A DNA stretch of 64,000 nt from assembly GCA_946902875.1 (NCBI GenBank), contig OX336336.1, positions 1,830,545-1,894,544 on the forward strand. Reading direction: 5' to 3'. Positions within the stretch are counted from its first letter, which is position 1. The number at the start of each line of letters is the position of its first letter. Below the pieces are notes generated by a model that was given only the letters and a program-made list of their open reading frames with translations, did no database searches and was not told where the DNA came from. The DNA comes from Nematopogon swammerdamellus. Taxonomy: Eukaryota; Arthropoda; Insecta; Lepidoptera; Adelidae. Below, in pieces: positions 29,467 through 40,537 of this stretch. Made by a program: the position numbers and the translations under genes.

Positions 29467-29556
29467 TATATATATATTTTTTATTGAAAGCGCGACATGT
29501 GGGGCCTAGCCACCCTGGAGGTGTCTAACGACGCCCATGGACATTCGGTCGTATGC
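29467..29556 (-). mobile_element. LINE-G 3' scrap
   Basis: TTTATTGAAAGCGCGACATG and GTGTCTAACGACGCCCATGG, broken off at CGGTCGTATGCTCGG. Confidence 0.6.
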
Positions 29557-29565
29557 TCGGTCGGT

Positions 29566-29905
29566 TATTTTTGCTTGCTTTAGCACCGCCTTCAACTCTA
29601 GGGTTCGATTTTTTTTTATTTCATACATTTTTGAAGGCGGTTTTAATATTTTTTTAAATAGTTTTTTATTTCACAGTTTTTTTTAGTAATTTTTTGCTAT
29701 TAATGTACTCGGCGGAATCGCTCGGCCGAAATGGAAAGCTGGTGCTTCCCGTGTGGTCACACGGGAAGCACCAGCTTTCAAATCATCATCAAAAAAGAAT
29801 CATCAAAATCGGTTCACCCAGCTGAAAGTTACGAGGGGACAAACATAAAAAAAATACAGTCGAATTGAGAACCTTCTCCTTTTTTTGAAGTCGGTTAAAA
29901 AGCGT
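29566..29905 (-). mobile_element. H element, minus strand, one hairpin arm lost
   Basis: Keeps one arm of the terminal hairpin (GCTTGCTTTAGCACCGCCTT, TTTTTGAAGGCGG), the H body and the start GAATTGAGAACCTTCTCC / TTTTTTTGAAGTCGGTTAAA. A perfect 22-bp-stem hairpin with a 2-base loop lies at 29734-29779 (GAAAGCTGGTGCTTCCCGTG). Confidence 0.65.
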
Positions 29906-30235
29906 TCTAGAGCGAGTCCGGTTCGCACAAATTATAGTTGCGTACTGAAACAAAAATATGTTTTCCCCGAAAATATTACAAGTCGAAAAAACGTGCAGTT
30001 TACCTATAGGTAATCTATGGCTTAATATCTACTAACCCTATGAATGTCAACATTTTAGATTTAGAAACCTAGGATTTTTGCACATTTTTAGATATATCAT
30101 TAAAACCACTGAACTAAAAATTGTACAAAATATATATAGTATATATATATTATTTTTAATATTATATTATATTTTTAGAATCCTTACAGTTAGATCTTTC
30201 AAACGATACTCCACACGATATGTTAGTTTAAACTT
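29906..30235. other. A/T-rich, no recognised feature
   Basis: Includes a TATATAGTATATATATAT run near 30130-30150. Confidence 0.5.
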
Positions 30236-30732
30236 TTTTGAAGTGAAAACTTCTTTAGCGGCGCTTGGCACTTTTTTAGATGGGTAAAAAATGTTAAACT
30301 CGCGTCAGTTCTCGCGTCAGATCCGTAGCCTGATCGAAAAAGCGTAAGATTCGAAACTTCTTTAGCGGCGCTTGGCACTTTTTTTAGATGGGTAAAAAAT
30401 GTTAAATTCGCGTCAGAACTCGCGTCAGATCCGTAGCCTGATCGAAAAAGCGTAAGATTCGTTGAAATTATGGATGAAAGTTGATTTTTCTGAGAAATAA
30501 ACTTTTTGATGTAAAATAATTATAATAGTTCTGTAGTGTAAAATTTTTTATGTAATATAAATTGTCATGATTGTCTACGATAGCGCAATAAATTAATATT
30601 GTATTTTACCACATAAATGATAGTACTTTTATACTGATAAATGAAACAATTCGTGCGAAATTATTCTCTAACCATTCCAAAATATTCAAAAATGCACAAC
30701 TTCTGCCGGCACTCCCGGAGTGCAACCCGCAA
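30236..30732 (+). mobile_element. J element with internal tandem duplication
   Basis: Starts TTGAAGTGAAAACTTC, has a 107-bp unit twice (30247-30353 and 30354-30460, TTTAGCGGCGCTTGGCACTT) and ends CTTCTGCCGGCACTCCCGGA / GTGCAAC. 5' GAAGTGAAAAC and a 3' terminal hairpin fit a Helentron-associated element. 30733-31001 after it holds nothing I can assign. Confidence 0.6.
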
Positions 30733-31001
30733 CTTTTTTTATTGATATCAAATTGGCCCCACATACATTAATGTAAAATAAATTTTTATCTGGTGTCGAC
30801 GAACTATAATATGTGCGCGTCATCAAGATCTATCATTATGCCAAATTTCAAGTTTTTACGTTACCTAGTTTTAGAGAAAAACCTCTGCGATAGACCGAAG
30901 GACACCAGATCTTATAATGGTACCGCTTTTCCATAAAAATAAAAATAAATTAAAGTACGAAACCATAAAAATAAATTAAATAAACCCCCTCAATGTCATC
31001 T

Positions 31002-31380
31002 GTCAGCCTCGGTAGCTCAGTGGTGCGGTCGGTCGACTGTTCTTAAGCACGGCTGGGCGCGGTCAGTACTTGGATGGGTGACCGCTCGACCGTTGGAGGC
31101 TGACCGTGGTTTGAATTCCACGTAAAACTGTAGGTCCCTCCCCTTCTTACCTTACTAGGTGGTAGGGTTTATCCCACCCGGGTTGAAACCACCGCTCTCG
31201 AAACGTCGGTCAAAACGGCTATTTAAACAGTTCGTGTTTTCCGTCCAGTTCAGTGTAGCCGACATGAAATGAAGGGAAGAACTGACATGGCACCTAGCTC
31301 ATCAGGTGTTATGGGCTGACATCACGGATGCATAGGTGATGTAGACAACTGTCAGTTTCCATATATATATTTTTTTTTTG
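31002..31380 (+). mobile_element. SINE-A, full length
   Basis: GCCTCGGTAGCTCAGTGGTG (A box), TTAAGCACGGCTGGGCGCGG and CAGTACTTGGATGGGTGACC (5S-like), GTGGTTTGAATTCCACG (T-arm-like), then the body. The tail reads ATATATATATTTTTTTTT instead of A. Confidence 0.8.
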
Positions 31381-31537
31381 CAGAGCAGCGAGCACTCTGT
31401 AGAACACGGAAGCGCTCGCAGATGTCTGCATCAGCTGCGCGCGTAGATTGATTGTGAGAGCAACTGGCTGTTCGCGCACAACCGATTACCTTGTACTGAC
31501 TGGGCGATCCGCGGATATACAGACCATTTTGTGACCT
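31381..31537. other. GC-richer unique stretch
   Basis: CAGCGAGCACTCTGTAGAAC, CAGCTGCGCGCGTAGATTG. A TTTTTGCAG looks like an acceptor, but the T-run belongs to the SINE tail and the frames contain stops. Confidence 0.3.
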
Positions 31538-32010
31538 ACAGGTTGTTTCAGAATAGGGTTTCGTTACTTCAGGGTTCGAAGGGGGTCCATATTTGAAGAC
31601 GAAAAGCTCTGAAACGTTTTTCCAGATTCGGTCATTTTATAATAGGTTTTGATGAAAATCGTTTCATCGAGATTTGGTGGACGGTTAACGTCGGCCTTTA
31701 TTAAATAAAAATTAAATAGTTAACTCATAATTGAAATGCATCTAGGTAACATCTAAACACTGTGACTCCGAATAAGGCTGGAAAGTTGAATGAGATCAAA
31801 AGAAAAAGGGGACTGGACCAGATCATTCCTTGCACTCCCTAGACCTAGACAGCACTGTTGACCGATCTCCCCAGAATCGCTGTCCGTCGAGTTTTTATTA
31901 CAATTTTTATATAAGAAAAAAAAAACTACGGAATTTCGATTTGGGTAAGGATTTTCTTCTTCTAATAATGAGTACTTTCTATTCCTGAAGTTTTTCAAAG
32001 CTAAGATAGG
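31538..32010 (+). mobile_element. MITE X, continuous copy
   Basis: ACAGGTTGTTTCAGAATAGG at the left, AATAATGAGTACTTTCTATT and CCTGAAGTTTTTC near the right end. The right terminus is degraded. Serves as the undisturbed reference for 9250-11903. 32011-32449 is A/T-rich and unassigned. Confidence 0.65.
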
Positions 32011-32449
32011 AAATACATCTAAATTTATTTCAATACGACGACGGAGGTTTCGCAAAACGTTTAAGTTTGCAAAGCGCGACAAAGTTTTACCTAATCTTTG
32101 AAAACAGACATATTGTTTATTGTTTATTGTATAATTTCATCCATAGGTAGGTAACCTACGCTTGGATATGTCGAAAATTCCGCTAGTTCTAAATTCAATG
32201 CGAAGAAGAACTGACAAACAAACTTCGCAAGTTACAATGTTTTGTTAGTACCTTATAAGTATTAGGTATATTAAAGTAATTTACAATAATTAACCCCATA
32301 CTACCGCTCACAAGAACATTAATATTTACAGCATAAAACTAATACTCAAGAGTCTGACCACTCTGCCTATTTACATTACCTATATCTGGTGTATAGTGCC
32401 ATCATCAATTTTGATACTTCATATATCATATCATAGCTAGTAAATAAAA

Positions 32450-35357
32450 TGTTATACCTGACAATCCTGCGCATAAGCCTAGCTTGTTGGACCTTGTGCT
32501 GACCTCTGAACCTACAGGATACAGAATTAGTGTCAGAGCTCCCCTCGGGAGCTCTGATCACTGTCTTGTGTCCTGTAATCTGCCAACTGTGCACTACGCG
32601 GAATCACGTGAGCCTAGTACATCCACAGTCTGGCACTACAAGTCGGCACAATGGGAGGAATTCCGTTTTTTTCTTGGAACTTTCCCTTGGAGAGAGGTAT
32701 GCTTTGCCTCAGCGGGCCCATCAAAGTGCGCCGTGTCTATTGCTGAGCTGATACAACAGGGTATGGAATATTTTGTTCCGTCTTCTGTTGTGCCGGTGGG
32801 CGGTAGACACAAGCCCTGGTTCAACCGCCAATGCCGCCTTGCGGTAGAGGCCAAGAATCAGGCCTTCAGGCAATGGCTGTGCGTCCGTACTGCTGAGGCA
32901 AGACGCACACTTAATGCCTCCTCCAGGTCTTGCTAGCGAACGCTCAATATGGCCAAGTACAAACACGACCATAAAATTGGCGAGAGGCTAGTCCGCTGTC
33001 CAACCGGCACCCGGGCATTCTGGTCTCTCGCCAACTCTATTGGTCGAAACTTCTGTCGCTCTGCTACACCACCGCTGGAACGTCCTGATGGATCACTCGC
33101 TATCCTCGCGAAGGAGAAGGCGCACATTTTTGCTCGCCTTTTCGCGTCCAACTCAACTCTGGATGACCAGGGTGCAACCCCTCCCTCGATACCACACTGT
33201 GGGATTTCCATGGTAGAGCCAAGGATGCACCCTAGACAGGTCTACAAGTGTTTGAGGACGTTGGACACTTGAAATGAAATGGAATGAAATGAAATAATTT
33301 ATTTCCCTCACACACCAACTCAAATAATTACATACACAAAAAACATATAACATGTGACGAAAAGGGAGCCCACTCAGCTGACTCACTATCCGAGATAGCG
33401 AAGCTGATTTTCAGAGGCTCCCCTTTCCAAGGATCAGACTAAAAACACAAACAAACAACAATGACAATCAACATTATACAAACAATAATAATAATAACTA
33501 ACTAACATAACTAAATAATATAACATACAGTTGACAAGCGTGCGTGTGTGTGTAAGGGTGAGGGAGTGAGGGTGTGTGGGTGAGTGTGAGTGTGTGAATG
33601 TTGTATGTGGGATCGTGCCGTGTGTGCGTTATGTGTCCGAACCTTTGAGGGAGTGGTATCTATTTTACTTTTGCACAGAGAGGAGATAATTCTTGTAGAA
33701 TTTTTTAAGATATATAACCGACTGGGTCTGTGGCGCCGGAGGAGGGAGATCGAAGGGTAGTGGTCCTGATGGCATTCCAGCCATAGTATTCAAGATTTGT
33801 TCGCCTGAGTTGACACCAATCATCTCCCATCGTACCCTCTTGCTGGAAAAGAGCCTGCGGTCCAACCGGTTCCAAAGAAGGGAGACACCGCGAACCCCTC
33901 CAACTATCGACCCATTGCGATAACTTCACTATTATGTAAAGTTATGGAGCGCCTTATTAACATCCAGCTCCTAACGTACGTAGAATCAAATAAACTCCTG
34001 GATGACAAGCAGTACGGATTCCGGACAGCGCGGTCAACAGGAGATCTACTAACTTACGTTACGCATATATGGGCCGAATGATTGGACAATTTTGGGAAGT
34101 CGCTGGCAGTCGCCCTGGATATTTTCAAGGCCTTCGACCGCGTTTGGCACCGAGGCCTTCTAGACAAGCTTCCGTCCTTCGGCATTCTACCCAAACTCTG
34201 CACCTGGATCGCTAGCTTTTTGGCGGGTCGTTCGATCTTCGTTACCATCGATAGCTCGAAATCGAACGACTTTCCAATCAACGCTGGTGTTCCTCAGGGC
34301 TCTGTGCTGTCGCCTACGCTTTTCTAATCTTTATAAACGATCTACTGTCCTTGGGCATGATACACATCTATGCAGACGACAGCACGGAGCACGAGGGCTA
34401 TGTTAAGGACTGGAAGAGTAGAGATTCGCGGCATATTAAGGCTCAACGTTCAGTGGTTGATAGGGTCGATAACATTCTCGGAAAAGTAGCTATAGGCTAC
34501 AGGGCTATAGGGCCAAGAGAACCTTGTCGCCTTCAACGTTAGCAAGACTCAGTGCTGCGCATTATCTGCTAAGGTCGATTCCTTTCCTTTCCCAGCTAGT
34601 TTCCAAGGCAGCCTCGTACATGTCTCGGAGCACCTAGACCTCCTGGGCACCACCATTTCCAAAGACGTAGGTTTCCGGCAACTAATCGAGTCGAAGGCCA
34701 AAGCTGCATCCAGAAAATAGGGAATACTTTTCCGAAATCAGCGGTTCTTCTCACCGGCACAACTATTCCTGTTGTACAAAACACCGATTAGGCCGGTGAT
34801 GGAGTACTGCAGTCACATCTGGGAGGGTCCCCATTATCTGCTTGCGTCCTTGTATTCGATACAGCGCCGAGCCATCCGTCTCGTTGGTGACCCGAAACTT
34901 ACAGATGGTCTGGAGTCACAGACGGTCTGAGTCACAGACGATTCGTAGGTTCGCTTCGTCTGTTCTACAGATACTACCACGGGCGCTGCTCTGTGGAATT
35001 GGCATCCCTTATTCCCTGGCACCCGTCCTATCTCCGCGTGACTCGTCGCAGAGAGACTCAGCACCCTTTTATTGTTGACATTGGGCTTTTGAGAACCCAT
35101 CGGTTCTCTAAATCGTTTCTTTGTCGCACCGGTAGGGTGTGGAACTGTCTTCCGGCGAGTGTGTTCCCCGAATCCTTTAACCCGGGTGTCTTCAAACGTC
35201 GTATTAGCAGCCTAGACAGCCTAGGAACAGTCCGCAAATCTGCTGGCATGGCATCTAACTGGGCGTGGTTTCGCGAGGAGAGGTGTTTTTGGCGCTGTCG
35301 AATGTACCATTGGTCTCTCGGCATAGCCATCCATGTTGGTTTACATAAAAAAAAAAA
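32450..35357 (+). pseudogene. LINE-F pseudogene, 5'-truncated and split
   Basis: Aligns to the intact LINE-F protein at 60426-63374 from residue about 202 (IPDNPAH) to the C-terminus and a 3' UTR ending TACATAAAAAAAAAAAT. Kept: SSDHCLVSC (end of endonuclease), VQPVPKKGDTANPSNYRPIA, SLAVALDIFKAFDRVWHRGL, GVPQGSVLSPTLF and IYADD. Broken by an in-frame TAG at 32934, a TGA near 34079, frameshifts near 34326 and 34500, and a 478-bp insertion at 33268-33745. Dead copy. Its C-terminal part matches 48318-48690 more closely than the intact element. Confidence 0.9.
33268..33745 (-). mobile_element. Non-coding LINE 3' end inserted in the LINE-F pseudogene
   Basis: The low-coordinate end GAAATGAAATGGAATGAAAT and AATTTATTT is the reversed tail (AAATAAATT then ATTTC repeats). 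The body has GGGAGCCCACTCAGCTGACT and a GTGTG/GAGTG-rich stretch at 33540-33600. It cuts the host between LDT and SGPDG of the protein. Confidence 0.65.
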
Positions 35358-35379
35358 TATTTAGTTGTAAATCTGTAAA

Positions 35380-35640
35380 GGTGCCGACCGACCGACTGAA
35401 TACGGCCCCGGAATGCCAACAAATAAGTCGACTCGCCGAAGGTTTTCCTCGGGAAAGGCGGCTATTGCGCGTGGATCTGCGGATCTCGCTCGCTTGCATA
35501 ACATGGCGTCACAGCGCACGCGGCGGAGGGAGGGGGGGGGGGGGGGGGGGAACTAGAGGGGAGGGACGAGCATTGTTGCGGCTGGCGGCGGCGCGGCGTC
35601 GCGTCGTCGTCGGTGGCTCTATACACCAAACCGTACACAA
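35380..35640. promoter_or_regulatory. GC-rich island with a G run
   Basis: CATGGCGTCACAGCGCACGC, a run of about 20 G at 35531-35550, and GGCGGCGGCGCGGCGTCGCG. Promoter or first-exon candidate, no clear donor. Confidence 0.3.
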
Positions 35641-35670
35641 ACAACATAACAAGCACCTTAAATATATATA

Positions 35671-36165
35671 CTAAGGGATAATGATAAGATGACGACGAAT
35701 AGGGCGACAGGGTAGCCACCTCTCACGATCTTTCCATCGAGCTTAGCAGCGCGAGTACTTGCAGCACAACACCGATTACTCTGCTTACCCCGGGTACAGC
35801 GTGTGGTATGTATGTATGTACCTATGTTATTTTATTAGCTTGAAATAAGAACCTCTTTATACCTGAATTTTTTTTACGGATTAAAAGTGGATGTAAGTAT
35901 ATAACATACACACACACCACACGCTGAATTCCGACAATGGAGGCAAGCATAGTAATCGGTGTTTTGCTGCAGGTACTCTTGTAAATTACAGTTCAACACC
36001 GACCACCACGTTTAGCAATGTATTAGGACAAGATAATTCTCAAGCAGCAAGTAAGGCACGAAGACCCACCTACTGCCCGACTCGGTGGTAGGACCGTGCT
36101 GCCAAGGTAAGCTAAGGGTAAGGACGAGATGTCGTGTTAAAGGCCGACATGCTAGCTACCTCTCA
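35671..36165. repeat. Three D repeat fragments in opposite orientations
   Basis: 35671-35825 (+) ends CGTGTGGTATGTATGTATG; 35905-36112 (-) starts CACACACCACACGCTGAATT; 36112-36165 (+) is CTAAGGGTAAGGACGAGATG. Between the first two is A/T-rich DNA. Confidence 0.55.
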
Positions 36166-36300
36166 ACAGTGGATGTGACTTACAAAAGTGAGTTTCACGT
36201 TTGGTAAAACGGACACCAGACGTTCAGAAATTACCGCGGTTCCCGGTGAAATCCGTGACGTAACGGGCGAAACTTCGACCTATGTAAGTCACGTCCTCTT
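36166..36300 (+). repeat. Repeat related to 55004-55170
   Basis: GACACCAGACGTTCAG and CCGTGACGTAACGGGCGAAA, then CTTCGACCTATGTAAGTC. Homologous, in opposite orientation, to the hammerhead-like copy at 55 kb, but with its CTGATGA-equivalent mutated. Confidence 0.5.
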
Positions 36301-36490
36301 TTTAACCGACTTCAAACAAAGGAGGAGGTTCTCAATTCGACTGTATTTTTTATTTTTTTATGTTTGTTACCTCAGAACGTTCGACTGGGTGAACCGATTT
36401 TGAAAATTGTTTTTTTATTTGAAAGCTGGTGCTTCCCGTGTGGTCTCATTTTAATTCGGTCAAGTCAAGATCGGATTGGAAAGCGAGGCG
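36301..36490 (+). mobile_element. H element, 5' part
   Basis: TTTTTAACCGACTTCAAACA, GGAGGAGGTTCTCAATTCGA, GAAAGCTGGTGCTTCCCGTG and AAGCGAGGCGGAATC, then cut. The terminal hairpin is absent. Confidence 0.6.
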
Positions 36491-36725
36491 GAATCCTCCA
36501 TAACTCTAAAACGATCATTCGAATTCGATGAAACTTAGTACACGCACATTTAACTATACGCGACACAGGATAGGCTAATTGAAATTCAGTTCTGGTTACG
36601 CTAAGATGTGGCTCTCATACAAACCGAATTGTTTCGCGCGCCCAAATAAAAGTACCGTACCGGGCTTACTTACTTTCTTCTTTTTAAATACGAATTTCAC
36701 GCGAGCGAAGCCGCGGAATAAAGCT
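36491..36725 (-). repeat. K repeat, minus strand
   Basis: CTCCATAACTCTAAAACGAT, ATGTGGCTCTCATACAAACC and CGCGAGCGAAGCCGCGGAA, the reverse of the K start. Confidence 0.55.
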
Positions 36726-36779
36726 TGAAAAATGAATAATAGTGTACACTTAAAAACATTCGTACAAAACCTCTTCTTT

Positions 36780-36925
36780 TGCGAAGTACTATAAAAAGAC
36801 AAAACGTTGTTTACCCGTTCCGTTTACACACGTGGGCGGCAGCGGGGCGGTGGAGGATGCAGCGCGGGCGGGGCAGCCCGCCCGCCCCGGTGCACTCCCG
36901 CGCAGGAAGCTGTACGTAGGTAGAC
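36780..36925 (+). promoter_or_regulatory. GC-rich island
   Basis: GTGGGCGGCAGCGGGGCGGT and GCAGCCCGCCCGCCCCGGTG in A/T-rich surroundings. Possible first exon with GTACGTAGGTAG as weak donor context. Confidence 0.25.
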
Positions 36926-36984
36926 TAAATTGTAGAGTCGACAATGCACCGCAAGGCAACAAACAGCAATATTACTCATTTATT

Positions 36985-37165
36985 CTTCATTCATATGTAT
37001 TCGCCTCAAGTATAGTCTCGGGTGATTCAAGGGAGCCGTGAATAGGAACCCGTCATGCGGGCATTCGGCATTCGCAACCCCCGCATTCGGCCGAATGTCC
37101 ATGGGCGTCGTTAGACACCTTATGGGTCGCTCGGCGCCACATGTCGCGCTTTCAATAAAAATAAA
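36985..37165 (+). mobile_element. LINE-G 3' end
   Basis: GTATTCGCCTCAAGTATAGT, CGAATGTCCATGGGCGTCGT, GCGCCACATGTCGCGCTTTC and AATAAAAATAAA. Decayed coding end. 37166-37430 after it is A/T-rich and empty. Confidence 0.6.
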
Positions 37166-37439
37166 AAATATTTTTTTTTACTTCGGTAAGCAGCGGTAGT
37201 GTAATGCAATAAACAACATAACGTAATGAAATACATATACACTAAAAATGCTAATGTTTTATTCTGATGTTGACTGAAAAAATAACATCCTACAATAAAT
37301 CTTGAAAAATATATCCTCTACCTACAATAATAATATACACACATACATGCAAATAGTGTACGTGTAAGACTTTAATCTTACCATTAAAACGCATTCTCTC
37401 CCACAGATACGCGCATACAAAGTTAGTGCCTAGAGCGAG

Positions 37440-37760
37440 TGCCTAAGCGGTTCCTAGGTACCAACTCTAGTGCCAGACTTTCACCGGCACGATCACAGAC
37501 CCCCCCCCCCCCCCCCACGCCGCCGACGTCTCCCCCCCGCGCCGCCCGCGCCGCCGTCGCTGCGGTCACGGCGAAGAATGCAGTCGTTGCACTTTTGCTT
37601 ATATAACAAACTGCGACGCGCAGGCGGCGGCGCGCAGCGGCGCGGCGGGCGGAGGCGGTGCCGGCGGGTGGAAACAGTGTTGTCTCGCTATTGGCAGACA
37701 GTTTTCAGATGCGTGCGTGGTGATTACGGTGTTCGTCGATATACTAGTGGCTAAAGCTAC
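37440..37760 (+). promoter_or_regulatory. GC-rich TATA promoter candidate
   Basis: A C run at 37500-37517 and very GC-rich sequence surround GCTTATATAACAAACTGCG (TATATAA at about 37600). A transcript would start near 37630 in GGCGGCGGCGCGC. The open frame at 37470-37754 is low-complexity Pro/Arg and I do not believe it. One of the better promoter candidates here. Confidence 0.4.
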
Positions 37761-37797
37761 ATAGAGATTAGGTGTAGACTCCCAAATGTGCTGAGAA

Positions 37798-37875
37798 TAG
37801 AAAAACCTGCCAAGGGCGAGTTTTGATTCGTGCACCGAGGTTTCCGCACCACAAAATAAAAACATACAAAAAAAA
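37798..37875 (-). mobile_element. C element terminal scrap
   Basis: CTGCCAAGGGCGAGTTTTGA and GCACCGAGGTTTCCGCACCA: the hairpin end of a minus-strand C element only. Confidence 0.45.
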
Positions 37876-37939
37876 AGTTTTCATAAAAATTATATTGTTT
37901 ATCTAAACGCATCTCTGCCCACAGCCTCACCCTTAGCGA

Positions 37940-38275
37940 TTTTTTTTTCGTTTCACCTACAAGTAGGTGTCTAACGATGCCCATAGTCATTCTGTGATGC
38001 ATGGGGATTGCTAATGCCATGCCGGCCTGACAGGACCCCTGACGCCCCTTTTGAAAAACCCCACGCTTTACTGTACTTGGGAGGAAATAGATGGGCATGG
38101 AGTGCGTTCCACATTTTCCCGGTTCTGTGACTAAAAGACCTACAGAACCGGTTGGTGCGCATCCGTGGTAGGTCGATTGAATAGGGGTACATCCCCTGCC
38201 TTGTACGCGTAGTGCGGAGGTGGAATGGAGACGGCGGAATCGCGTTAAACAGCTCCTCCGAACACTCCCCATGAA
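37940..38275 (-). pseudogene. LINE-G C-terminal coding end
   Basis: The T run at 37940-37948 is the tail. The coding end, spread over two frames, gives NRFCRSFSHRTGKMWNALHA and LSGRHGISNPHASQNDYGHR, the same C-terminal layout as LINE-F (KSFLCRTAKVWNGLP). 5'-truncated. 38276-38412 carries nothing clear. Confidence 0.65.
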
Positions 38276-38412
38276 ATAGACGTTAGAAAGCACATCCGTT
38301 TACTTAAACATAAAAAACAATAAATTGTATGCTGTAGCAAAGGTTCTCTCTACTGCAAAAGGTATTTTTCATATTACAATATCAGGTGACCGGAGCCGCG
38401 GGCCCACCTATA

Positions 38413-38590
38413 GAAGTTAAATTACAAAAAAAAACCCCCGTCCCTTAAGAAGTCAAAAATAATTTCCGTTTACTTACTGATAGGAGTCGGAGGACCGCTA
38501 AGTAAATTCCCGCGCAGCTCTGAGTTTTTATATTTTATTTACTAAGTAATTTTATTTAGTAAGTAAACGGAAATTATTTTGGATTTTTTT
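38413..38590 (-). mobile_element. E element palindrome, without unique part
   Basis: AACCCCCGTCCCTTAAGAAG, GGAGGACCGCTAAGTAAATT and the reversed AGTAAACGGAAATTATTTTG. Confidence 0.6.
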
Positions 38591-38599
38591 TTCAATTTC

Positions 38600-39120
38600 G
38601 TATATCCCGACCACCTTAGCCAAATACATATAAACAAATACGATTATGTATATTCCGCTTTAAATAGTGTTTTCCGAATAAAAGATTGAATAATTTCTCT
38701 CCTGTCAACGGGTCACCCAAATCCGTTGGCGACATTGTATTTAAATTTCGAATTAACATAACCGTAACTGCATGCATCACCGTTAATCCGAGCTCCTCAC
38801 TGCGCCTGCGCTCTTGGTGTCTGTGTACTTGAGGACCGTTGAACATTATTACAATTTTAGTTATAGTTAGCTTGTCAACATGGTTGGTATTCGCGGTCAC
38901 TTTGGCCGACGCTTCGGACTGGCGCGCGCAAGAACGATAGCGCCGAGAACGCTAGCGGTGTTGCCTCGCTAGATACCCACAATGATCGCTGCCTCAGGAA
39001 CTCGAGCGAACGTTGTTCTCCTGAAGCAGTGTACATACATATCCAGATGTCTTTCGCGAGCCGCTTTGCTTCCTCAGACCATGCTCCTATCGTCTCCACC
39101 GAAAATGCGGCGAAGATGTT
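38600..39120 (-). pseudogene. LINE reverse-transcriptase C-terminal fragment
   Basis: Minus strand: ETIGAWSEEAKRLAKDI, ASGEQRSLEFLRQR and, in another frame, a Gln-Arg-Gly-Asn segment like QRGNTASVLG: the C-terminal signature of a family also present at 56319-56415. Frameshifted. The part below 38870 is probably its 3' UTR. Confidence 0.55.
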
Positions 39121-39675
39121 GGAGCAATAAGTATTTTACAACGTTTTTTATTTTATACTAGATAGTGTAGTACATACAATACACGTATTAATATTTGATG
39201 AATTACATATAAAAAGAATAAAATAAATATATTAAAATAGAAATACAATAGAAAATATTATTTTAATGCAAGCTCTAATCAAACCGATTTTGCATACAAG
39301 TTTCCCTCCAATCAATCTGTTTGGGTTTTTAATTTATTAAGTGAGAGTGTTCTGGAAAATTTCTACCGTAACCAGTTGCCATTCAACATTATTTCTAATG
39401 CCACCTACATTAAGTTTAGTTTCCTATGCACTTTGGTCTTTAGCGATTATGCATTCGAATCACCGTTAAACGATAGTTGAATCCGATCGTAGTGCGGACC
39501 TTCCATTTTCAAATGTCATGCCCTCGTTTTGCCGTCGTCGCATTCAAAATGTACCTTTGTCTTAGAAAGGTTGTGTCAAAATAATTCTTAGCCACTCTTT
39601 GCCTACTTGTAAAGCTTGTCTAGTTTGAAATGACACAACCATGAGATATGCATTCGTCCGTATATTATTTATTAT
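39121..39675. other. Intergenic, no recognised feature
   Basis: A/T-rich, no repeat family, promoter or exon signal identified. Confidence 0.5.
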
Positions 39676-40128
39676 ATACTAGCTTTTGCCTGATGCTTCG
39701 CTGGAGTGAAATTCGAATTAAAAAAGAAAAAAAAACCCCCGACCCTTAAAAAGTCAAAAATAATTTCCGTTTACTTACTTAAAGGAGTCGGGAGACCGCT
39801 AAGTAAATTCCCGCGCAGCTCTGAGTTTTTATATTTTATTTACTTAGCGGTCCCCCGACTCCTTTAAGTAAGTAAACGGAAATTATTTTTGACTTTTTAA
39901 GGGTCGGGGGTTTTTTAAATTTGTAATTTAACTTTTATTTCAAGCTTTTTTAAAAAAACCGCATGAAAATCCGTCCACTTTTTAAGATAATTAATTGTTT
40001 TATTACTTAATTACTTGATTACTTGATTACCAACATAGCTAAGAACCATCCCGATTAAACAAGCTTTCTAATAAAAAAAACCGCATCCAAATCGGTCCAT
40101 CCGTTTGGGAGCTACGATGCCACAGACA

Positions 40129-40171
<43 letters not shown>

Positions 40172-40530
40172 AACTTATAACACCCCTCCGTTTTTTTCGT
40201 CGGGGGTTAAAAAGTAAGTAAGCCCGCTACCGTTCCTTTATTTCGGCGCGCGGAACATTTCGATTTGTATGAGAGCCATATCTTAGCGCAACCGGAACTG
40301 AATTTTATTTGGCCTATCCCGTGTCCCGTATAGTTAAATGGCTTCGATTAAGTTTCATCAAATTCGGATGATCGGTTTAAGAGTTATGAAGGAACATACA
40401 TACGTACAGAAAATATTTCTAAAAATCGTCAATTTAGTTTTAGTATCATACATAGAGTATACAAACGCAATATCTCATAAAACAAAGGAACTTACTCCAT
40501 GACCATCCCTTACAGATTTATTATTAGTAT
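39676..40530 (+). repeat. K repeat split by an E element
   Basis: K parts 39676-39725 (CTAGCTTTTGCCTGATGCTT) and 40214-40530 (AAGTAAGTAAGCCCGCTACC to CATCCCTTACAGATTTATTA) match the continuous copy at 21186-21575, with an E element between. Confidence 0.7.
39726..40213 (-). mobile_element. E element, full length with known empty site
   Basis: AACCCCCGACCCTTAAAAAG to CGTCGGGGGTTAAAA, 488 bp, with an (AC) run at about 40134-40167. The flanking K repeat shows that the element is bounded by AAAAACCCCCGAC and GTCGGGGGTTAAAA, with no clear target duplication. Confidence 0.8.
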
Positions 40531-40537
40531 TGAATTT

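Noticed and set aside
31381..31480. Exon after TTTTTTTTTGCAG
   Set aside because: The pyrimidine tract is the abnormal tail of a SINE-A copy, the open frame is short, and no donor follows.
37470..37754. 94-codon Pro/Arg-rich ORF
   Set aside because: Driven by a C run and GC-rich promoter-like DNA; low complexity and overlapping the TATA candidate.
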